From Nannobrachium achirus (Eukaryota; Chordata; Actinopteri; Myctophiformes; Myctophidae), in contig OY997651.1 of the NCBI GenBank assembly GCA_963921795.1, positions 51,034,018 to 51,098,017 on the forward strand: 64,000 nt of DNA. Reading direction: 5' to 3'. Shown in pieces: positions 55,834 through 64,000 of this stretch. The position numbers and the translations under genes are program-made. Each line of letters opens with the position of its first letter. The stretch's first letter is position 1. The notes under the pieces were generated by a model. That model was not told the origin of the DNA. It ran no database searches and saw nothing but the letters and a program-made list of their open reading frames with translations.

Positions 55834-56978
55834 CCCTAAGGCAGGGGTCGGCAATTAGATTTGGCCTCGGGCCAATTTTTTTCTAAGCCGTTAGATGGCG
55901 GGCCAGACATATAATGAAAGGCTAATTTGAGAAATTCATAGTTAAACAATGTTACTGGAACTCCAAGACAGACTGCCTTACAAGACATAAGCATCTGTGA
56001 TAAAAAGAAAAGAATATGTGGAAAAACGAGCGGTTTTCCCCCCTTTCTATTTGCAAATATTGATGGACTGATCTAAAGGAGCCTTTACTTTTAATGATTA
56101 GCCTTTAAGTTCATAATTATTTCCTTCTTCTCTGCTGCCAGTCGTAGAATACAACATCACAATTAAGCATGATTCATAATAAATCACTTTGCACATCTCA
56201 CAATTCTGTGCAGCACGTTGTGAGTTTGTAGATTCAATATGCTGTGCGCAAATTGCACAACACCGCTGCACGTTGAAGAATTGGTTGTTATTTAAAGTGA
56301 TCGCAGCTGCTCGGCTACTTGTGCAGAAAGACAGACAGACTGCTAGAGAACGCTAAACATCAGCCATATCTGCTTCAAGTAGGCAAAAGAAATGACACAT
56401 GAACACAATGCAAAAGCATAAAGAAGAGGAGACAGTGGAAAGGGGCGTTTATAGAGGAATATGGACAGAAAACGTATGCGTTTATCCTACCTGGAATCAT
56501 CAATGCAAAGCCCCTTAAATTAAGAAGCACAACGGCTGTGCCGTGACATTTTTGGGCTACTTGAAAGGAAATCATTTTAGACAGCACCAAGATGAAGCAT
56601 GGATGGCACCTCCAAAGTTAGTTTCCACGCACTTTGACCACAGGTAAAAGCTCACAGCAGCAAGCAGCAGCAGCAGCAGCACCGCCACGGCTGCTGCGTC
56701 ACTGCGTGCTCCCTCTGCCTGTGCTATTCACTCTCAGCATGATTACGTTGAATATTAAAAGCATCTGATCCTTTGGGTGGGAATGCGTTTTCTGTTTGGT
56801 CATTATAGCTACGATAGCGTATATATGGGACTGTCAGTCCAGTATTGTAAAAAAAAGAAAAGAATATTAATAAAAATAAAAGAAAAACAATTCTCAAAAT
56901 AATCTGAGGGGCCACAAATAATTTCCAAGGGGACAGTTTTGGCCCGCGGGCCGGCTATTGCCGACCCCTGCCCTGAGG
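55834..56978. mobile_element. hAT-type non-autonomous element, 1.13 kb
   Basis: Element 55,842-56,970. CAGGGGTCGGCAATTAG at the left and CTATTGCCGACCCCTG at the right; inside them GGCCTCGGGCCAA and TTGGCCCGCGGGCC extend the inverted ends. CCCTAAGG and CCCTGAGG (7 of 8) flank it. No transposase frame. It lies upstream of the LIM2-like first coding exon. Confidence 0.9.
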
Positions 56979-57044
56979 GCAAGAAGCGACGGTCGGTCGC
57001 TCGGAAACAATTGACTTTTAAATATTCTGCACTGTAAAAAAAAA

Positions 57045-57492
57045 AGACAACTTTAGTTTTTTACAAAAAGGGTTCATATTTTAGATTGTAATTAAAGAAT
57101 ATAAAAGATGAGTGTTAAAAAAAATTCATTTACTTCTTTCTATTGTTTTAGAGATTCTTATTTCAGTGGCTGGGGGCATGCGTACAAGTGGCTAAATATG
57201 TCATTTTACACAGAATAAGCCAATTCCCAAGATACAACACAACCTTTCATGGTTGGATGTGACTTATGGGGGCTAGAAGTGTTACTGTAAATAGCAGTAA
57301 AGAAACTGCTGGCTTATTGTGTCTAAAAAGACATATTTATGCCCCCATGCGTACGCATGCCCCACGTTAGCACGGTAAACGCGATAAAACGATAGAACGA
57401 AGCAAATGAAAACATTTTAACACTCACCTTTTCTTTTTGCTAATTACAATCTAAAATATGAAACCTTGTTGTAAAAAAAACAACGTTGTCCT
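57045..57492. repeat. Element with about 70-bp inverted ends
   Basis: GACAACTTTAG...TTCATATTTTAGATTGTAATT on the left is complemented by AATTACAATCTAAAATATGAA...AACGTTGTC on the right (57,421-57,492). Likely MITE; no target duplication read. Confidence 0.75.
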
Positions 57493-57774
57493 TTAACTCA
57501 TTTACTGCCAGATTTATGTATTTATTTATTTATTTATCTCTCTCTGCCAGCATTTTTACAGTTTAGGGACTCATTCTGACTGCATAGCTTGGTGGACATC
57601 ACCCTCTAGTCTAGTGGCTAACAGTGGGCAGAGAGTCCACTGTCGGTCACTAGAGGGTGCTTTTAGCTTGAAAGACAACTAGTGTGACAGAAGTGCCACA
57701 TGCATACATGTTAGTACACACACTGCGCCCACACACAAAGACATAATCTTACAATAAATGTGACAAATCTCTGA
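57493..57774. other. No gene seen
   Basis: A short (TTTA)n at about 57,518-57,537 and a small inverted pair CACCCTCTAGT / ACTAGAGGGTG (57,600 and 57,649). Nothing else recognised. Confidence 0.5.
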
Positions 57775-57791
57775 GTATGTATGTATGTATG

Positions 57792-57822
<31 letters not shown>
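57775..57822. repeat. (TATG)n microsatellite
   Basis: About eleven TATG units. Confidence 0.98.
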
Positions 57823-58020
57823 TCCGCGTATCTCGAGAACCGTTTGTCCCACTGGCTTCAGATTTGGCACACGCGTTCCCCGCTGCGGCGCGGAGTGCAG
57901 TGCCCGGCCTCGACCCGACCCGATGCACAGTTTTCCGGAACGGGCGCGAAACGTTCGGAATCTCCGTATGCGGAGGTGATTGTCGACATCAGCTGTTCCG
58001 GAGGAACCGGCGCAAGCACT
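57823..58020. repeat. GC-rich dispersed repeat, copy 1
   Basis: CACGCGTTCCCCGCTGCGGC, CCGGCCTCGACCCGACCCG, TTCGGAATCTCCGTATG. A second copy is at 59,455-59,640 (CGTTCCCCAACACAGCCG, GGGCCTCGACCCGATAC, TTCGGAATCTCCGTATG). The short reading frames here are not conserved between copies. Confidence 0.85.
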
Positions 58021-58036
58021 GACTCATTGTATAGAC

Positions 58037-58263
58037 CCTCCAGAAAAACGTGGGCAAAAATCCTTGATTATGCATGCTAAAATCCTTGATTTTGCGGGCA
58101 AAAATCCTTGATTATGTGGTGAATTATTCTGTTTTTTTATGTGAATTTATGCAGAGAAAATGCTAAACTATGCGACATATGAAGGAACTTGTGAAAGTTG
58201 CGAAATTATGCGAAATAAGCGGGAACTTTTTTTTATGTACAGTTTTTCATAGTATTTTATACA

Positions 58264-58315
<52 letters not shown>

Positions 58316-59060
58316 TATATATATCAGACTTCACGTTAGGATTTTAAACTGCCGGTCACCGTGACCGGCATGATTATAGTTTACCGGACATCTGAAGAAA
58401 ATACCGGACATATTCATTTTAATGCATAAATTACAAGCAGGTGCACAAACAGCCAATAGCAACAGTTAAAGTATTAGGCCTACTGCATAGTTGGGACTGA
58501 AAACGAATTGAATGAAAAAGTAGGCAAAAAAAAAATTGCATAAGGGATTAATTATATTGGACTAATCGCGCAGGCTGTCTGCATGTGGCACACTGCTTTC
58601 ACAACAAGGTCTTTCTGTTGCATCATGTTTCATGCCAACAATACAATACCGTGTCTTGACTTCAGAATAATGAAAAATAGCAATTGCTTCATAAGGTTGA
58701 TAGATTCATCTGGCCAGCAATGAATCCAATACTCACTGTCGAGTGGTGACACAGACAGTGCGTCCATGCGCATGTTATGCAACTTTGGGAGAGTTGAAAA
58801 GGCTTTGTTTTCCAACTGTCTCCACTCCATCTCCTCATACAGAACTTCAATCAAGTGTATAAAGTTTGTTTATACGGGTTGATTGCTGACCGTGCGTGCA
58901 TTCCTTAACTCCCATGGCTTTACATGCAGTGCGTGCGTCGCAAACTGACACTGAAATGAACGAGCGAGAGAGAAAGACATATAGAGCGGGGGAGCGCCTG
59001 AGCGGGCGAGCGAGCGAGTGAGAGACTGCGTTCGCATAATCGCGTTTTTCTGGAGGGTGT
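58037..59060. mobile_element. ACCCTCCAGAAAAACG element, copy 2, complete
   Basis: ACCCTCCAGAAAAACGTGGG at the left and ATCGCGTTTTTCTGGAGGGT at the right give both ends. Repeated CAAAAATCCTTGATT words follow the left end. On the minus strand both copies keep a readable piece (NKAFSTLPKLHNMRMDALSV, then DSEYWIHCWPDESINLMKQL), a possible remnant of an autonomous coding element. No clear target duplication. It includes a TA/CA microsatellite at 58,265-58,314. Confidence 0.8.
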
Positions 59061-59219
59061 AATTGTAACATCACTTCATAAAAGGCTGTGACATCACGTA
59101 CGCCACATGAGTCAACAAAAAAACGGGTCCTATGACAACAGGTATAATGGGGTTTACATTAAAGGGTGGGGCATTCATTCCCTATTTACATTGTTAGTTG
59201 TCCGGTTCCTGACTTGACG

Positions 59220-59455
59220 CTCGGCCGCCCGACAGGCAGATACAGAGATCTCCATAATGGGCAGAAAGGGACACAGACAGATACGGAGATCTCCATATAC
59301 GGGCACAAAAGGGACACAGAGATCTCCATAAAGGGACACAGACAAACAGATACAGAATTCTCCATATATGAGCATAAAATGGACGCAGAAAAACAGATAC
59401 AGAGATCTCCATATATGGGCATAAATGGACACAGGCAAACAGATGGTCAAAACGT
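59220..59455. repeat. Minisatellite, ACAGATACAGAGATCTCCAT units
   Basis: Units of about 40-70 bp built from GGGCATAAA, GGACACAGACA, ACAGATACAGAGATCTCC and ATATATGGG. At least four units here and three more at 59,655-59,815. Perfect CCATATATGG at 59,409-59,418 and 59,772-59,781. Confidence 0.9.
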
Positions 59456-59640
59456 GGTATAATGGGACCGTTGGTCCCACCAGCCTCAAATTCGGCAAAC
59501 GCGTTCCCCAACACAGCCGGGAGTGTAGTGCCGGGCCTCGACCCGATACACGGTTTTCCGTAACCGGGGCGAAAGGTTCGGAATCTCCGTATGTGGAGCT
59601 GATATCTGACATCAGGGTTTTCCGGAACCAGAACTGTGTC
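59455..59640. repeat. GC-rich dispersed repeat, copy 2
   Basis: Relative of 57,823-58,020, lying between the two minisatellite blocks. Confidence 0.85.
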
Positions 59641-59654
59641 TGCAACACAGTCAG

Positions 59655-59815
59655 AGGCACAGACAGATACAGAGATCTCCATATACAGGAATAAAGGGAC
59701 ACAGACAGATAGATACAGAGATCTCCATATACGGACATAAAATAGACGCCGACAGACAGATACCAATATCTCCATATATGGGCATAAATGGACACAGGCA
59801 AAACAGATGGTCAAA
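59655..59815. repeat. Minisatellite, second block
   Basis: Three further units of the 59,220 minisatellite. Long minus-strand frames through 59,175-59,814 (CPYMEISVSV-type repeats) are artefacts of unit lengths divisible by three. Confidence 0.88.
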
Positions 59816-59846
59816 ACGGGTCCTATGACAAATAGTGTGGGGCCTT

Positions 59847-60020
59847 AAGGGCAGCAAATGCTAATTTTGTGCAAATCAGTCTAAAATCGCCAAATTTTGC
59901 ACAGATGTAGCCTAGGCTATGCTCTAATGATTTAGCTAGGGCGCCCAAGTCGGCCCCACAGTCGGCCCCACAGCGGCCAAATCAAGTTGGGGTCCCATCG
60001 ACTTTCTATACAGGAGGAAT
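59847..60020. mobile_element. GGGGAGCAAATGC-family MITE, truncated copy
   Basis: TTAAGGGCAGCAAATGC then GATTTAGCTAGGGCGCCCAA and TCGACTTTCTATACAGGAGG; the right third is missing. Confidence 0.85.
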
Positions 60021-60559
60021 AGGTGGGGAGAGAATACAAGTGCTCCATTCCCACTCACTGGTGTCTCAAAAACACTGTAACATATACACATATGTATGTA
60101 ACTCAGACGGCGCTTGGTCAGCCCATGCGACCTTCGCACCCCTCGACACAGTGACTCCATCTATAAGCCATCTTATTTTACATCAATATCGTTCATGTGA
60201 ACTAGTTTGTTAATGCGTATTTGTTGAAATCATGAAAATCGGTATGGTGATGGTACTGTATGTATGTAGTTACTAATAGTTACTAATATAGAGCTCTGCA
60301 TTGGCTCTGACGTAAGTTCGTTTCTCTCCGGCAAAACCTCTGACGAATGTCTGTTAGGACTCTTTCAATACCTAGCCCTCCTATCCCTTTGGGTATATTT
60401 CTCTACTGGGGTCTATCGAGAGTGCTGTGCCTAGGTTAGTTATTGCAATGCTTAGCTTAGTGGTTCTCCCTGTGGTCGACTGGAGGCGAGTCTCTGGAAT
60501 CTGACCCAATCTCGGTGGGAAGCTGGTCTATATACATTCATCTGACATCATATTGGTGA
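60021..60559. other. No gene seen
   Basis: No recognisable coding or mobile feature. Confidence 0.45.
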
Positions 60560-60780
60560 TGTCAGTCTGACACGTATGCCGTTCATACCTGGTTGCCATT
60601 GACTCCGGCCTAACAACTGGCTACTGTCTATGACGGTAGTCCCACATGACATGATGGAATGGACTATCTCCATATGTAGTGTTCTCCACATCTCCATGTT
60701 AGGCCAAACAGGTTCGCTCCATATCTCCATGTATAGGTCTAAATGCCCAACGTTGAGCTTGGCAACAAAACGTTCTTAAC
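60560..60780. repeat. Inverted copy of the 34.7-34.9 kb repeat
   Basis: TGACTCCGGCCTAACAA, CTACTGTCTATGACGGTAGT, ACATCTCCATGTTAGGCC and CAACGTTGAGCTTGGCAACA are the complement of the 34,715-34,885 sequence in reverse order. Confidence 0.88.
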
Positions 60781-61059
60781 AGTTACTATTGCTTCATCAT
60801 GTCTGTGTCAAAATGCTATATTAAGAAGAATGCAACATGAATATCTTGCAGTGTCACACTGACCATTGAGTGCACTGGTCACGAAAAAGTAGGTCGGGAG
60901 TGGCTTATTGTTGATATCAGCCGGTAACACGCGGGAGTCTGTCCCCGATACAATGTGCTAGACCCCTGGGAGATGTATTACTGAGGTGAGCACCACACCT
61001 ACCATCAGCTCCCAGTACTTGCCACATGACTTGCCGCAACAAATTTGTGCTACTCATAC

Positions 61060-61142
61060 ACTGAGTTGGCAGTGCCCTGGATCAAAAACCCTTGACCTTG
61101 TGGTACAAAGGCGAGAGCTCTACCGACTGAGCTACCCGGACA
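61060..61142 (-). mobile_element. tRNA-like sequence (SINE head or tRNA pseudogene)
   Basis: Minus strand: GTCCGGGTAGCTCAGTCGGTAGAGC is an excellent tRNA 5' half with perfect box A. The anticodon arm is irregular (loop of eight or more), the B box is degenerate (GGGTTTTTGATCC) and no acceptor complement to GTCCGGG follows. It would therefore not fold as a functional tRNA. Confidence 0.6.
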
Positions 61143-61261
61143 CAAAGGATTTCCTAACTCTCTCAAACCTCTGTTGCCCCTCTGTTTGGCTGTGTGCCCC
61201 TTGAAAATAATTTAAAAATCAAACCTCGGTTCGAAGTGGAGCTGTGAATTTGAGCAGTTCC

Positions 61262-62600
<1,339 letters not shown>

Positions 62601-62612
62601 TTTCGGCCGGGA

Positions 62613-62784
62613 TGCGACTCATTGTGAGCTTGTAGATTTGCTAATTGCTACGTTTTCTGTGTGTTCGGTCGTTCGAGCCGTGTGTGTGTGTGTGCGCGGG
62701 TGTGTGGTAAAGTCTGTGAGCTTGTAGATTTGCTAATTGCCACGTTCTCCTCTCCATGTGTTCTTTCGGTCGTTCGAGCCGTGC

Positions 62785-62787
<3 letters not shown>
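62613..62787. repeat. Duplicated GTGAGCTTGTAGATTTGC unit
   Basis: GTGAGCTTGTAGATTTGCTA, ATTGC-ACGTT and CGGTCGTTCGAGCCGTG occur twice (62,624 and 62,716), each followed by GT repeat. The first part is the right arm of the GATCTACAAGC hairpin family. Confidence 0.85.

Positions 62788-62863
<76 letters not shown>
62788..62863. repeat. (GT)n microsatellite
   Basis: About 76 bp GT. Confidence 0.98.
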
Positions 62864-62864
<1 letters not shown>

Positions 62865-63171
62865 TCGCGCACGCGCAAATCCTGTTCAAACTCAACGAGA
62901 CCGTTCTCACTTGACGGACTGGACACACATTGCTGCCTATGGGGAGCTTGTGTTCCACACAGCTCCAAAAATAAAGATTACCCATGGCCACAAAGCTCTT
63001 CTTGCACTGACCAAGCTGATTTCACTGTTTTCTCCTAAGAACTATCGTCCTGTCAAAATGTTTTTTGGCAACAGTTGTGGTTTAGATTCTAAATTCTTAT
63101 TTGACAACATCAAGTGAAATGTTGCTGGTTTGATTTTGAGGCTGCACAGCTTAAAATATGGCGGAAGCTGA

Positions 63172-63202
<31 letters not shown>

Positions 63203-63473
63203 GGGGGGGGGGGGAAGGGTGACAGAGACGAAACGGATAGATAGCAGCTGTTCGTTTAACGTTACCAGCTTAAATGAAACAATGAATTGAACCAGGAATT
63301 TTGACAGTGGCTAAAAGGATTCTAAATTCTTAATGTCAAGTGAAACTCTGCAAAGATATGACCAGTTAGAACATTATCACATATGTACCATTCCAACACA
63401 GGAGCGTGGGCTAAGCTTACCTTTTTTCTTCTGAAATTGCACCCTCTTGATATGAGGTTCGAAGAAGAGAGGG

Positions 63474-63513
<40 letters not shown>

Positions 63514-63577
63514 TATAATTAAATCATAACCACAGCAATATTGAGGTATTGTGTTACAGTATGTTTGAAGAACCAAT
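62864..63577. other. No confirmed gene; GA and G tracts
   Basis: A frame at 62,870-63,117 is open but has no recognisable domain. TTCTAAATTCTTA...GTCAAGTGAAA occurs twice (about 63,086 and 63,320). (GA)n at 63,173-63,199 with a G-run at 63,202-63,214, and (GA)n at 63,475-63,506. Confidence 0.45.
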
Positions 63578-63578
63578 A

Positions 63579-63810
63579 CAATTGAAAAAGGAGCACTCGT
63601 ATTCTAGTGCAGCCCCACCCTTTGAGTGGCAGTCGGTTGCAAAAGCAGTCCCCACAACAATATTTACTATTCTGGCCCCTTGGTTGACAACTTCTAATGG
63701 CGCTGAGTTGGCTCAAGCGACCTTCGCTCGCTCAACGGTGTCTCATGTGGATCATGGTCGCTTGAGACTCTGTCATGGTCAATAGAAAACGAGTGCTCCT
63801 TTTTCAATTG
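63579..63810. mobile_element. MITE with 22-bp perfect inverted ends
   Basis: CAATTGAAAAAGGAGCACTC (63,579-63,598, continuing GT) and its exact complement ending CAATTG at 63,810. Outside these, TTACAGT (63,554) and ACTGTAA (63,812) may be the outer tips, in which case the left end carries a small insertion. Confidence 0.85.
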
Positions 63811-64000
63811 CACTGTAAAAATAAGTACTTGGAATAACACAGAACAGCAAATGACCACTTGTTTTCTTTGAGTTGTTACATAGGCCTATGCATAATATAT
63901 GCTAAATCAACATGCATTATGCTAATTGAAGATTAAAATTGTGTCAGATTTGAAATCCTCATGGTTGACTTAAATGAAAAAGTGTCTTCATACATGATTA
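63811..64000. other. No gene seen
   Basis: AT-rich end of the window; nothing recognised. Confidence 0.5.

Noticed and set aside
59175..59814. Two overlapping minus-strand frames of more than 200 residues with repeated CPYMEISVSV-like units
   Set aside because: They follow the 59.2-59.8 kb minisatellite; the units are not conserved as protein and the frames differ between blocks.
61060..61142. Functional tRNA gene
   Set aside because: The 5' half is excellent but the anticodon loop, T-arm and acceptor stem do not fold; called tRNA-like SINE or pseudogene.
62737..63117. Frame at 62,864-63,117 as a gene fragment
   Set aside because: Open but with no recognisable motif and it begins in a GT repeat; insufficient support.

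Overview
This is teleost fish genomic DNA: introns and intergenic sequence that are AT-rich and packed with long (CA/GT)n, (GA)n and (TA)n microsatellites. It holds exon-sized coding pieces with GT/AG splice sites, fish-type non-LTR retrotransposon tails, tRNA-derived SINEs, and hAT, PIF/Harbinger and TTAA-flanked non-autonomous DNA transposons. I cannot assign a species from the text; no bacterial or viral genome is present.

Two split host genes can be supported, both on the minus strand. (1) An Fc-receptor-like immunoglobulin-superfamily receptor has four well-supported exons at 33.1, 27.8, 27.0 and 26.6 kb (a first Ig domain split over two exons, a second Ig domain, and a stalk plus transmembrane exon), plus a possible terminal exon at 22.9 kb ending in an ITIM-like SEYSTV. 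All internal junctions are phase 1. The intron that splits the first Ig domain has been invaded by a complete Ty3/gypsy retrotransposon (27,973-32,709) with two identical 228-bp LTRs and a perfect 5-bp target duplication. Its gag-pol frame carries one in-frame stop inside the integrase region. (2) A four-transmembrane PMP22/claudin-superfamily gene, closest by eye to lens LIM2 and its NKG7/CLDND2 relatives, has exons at 55.3-55.5, 53.2-53.4 and 51.4-51.6 kb. Its last visible intron contains a PIF/Harbinger-like element nested inside another.

Layout: 0-7 kb microsatellites, a SINE, a LINE tail, small MITEs and an interstitial telomere-like tract. 7.5-8.2 kb two TTAA elements abutting at a shared TTAA. 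8.2-21.6 kb a diverged segmental duplication (three copies of a roughly 1.2-1.8 kb block), interrupted by a 1.9-kb inverted-repeat element at 11.5-13.4 kb. 22.9-33.1 kb the Fc-receptor-like gene. 33.9-35.1 kb locally amplified repeats with hairpins. 37.7-42.3 kb four LINE 3' ends, one of them split by a hAT-like element. 42.5-44.5 kb MITEs and a large foldback. 44.7-51.0 kb tandem duplications, one of which carries a 1.35-kb TTAA insertion and a duplicated short exon-like ORF. 51.4-55.5 kb the LIM2-like gene. 55.8-64 kb further transposons, minisatellites and microsatellites.

The most informative property of the window is that several insertions can be read against an uninterrupted paralogous copy in the same window, so insertion boundaries and relative ages are visible directly. 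A recurrent hairpin-forming motif family (GATCTACAAGCTC / GAGCTTGTAGATC), an excess of the octamer TAGGCCTA, and repeats carrying perfect CArG boxes are the least explained signals.
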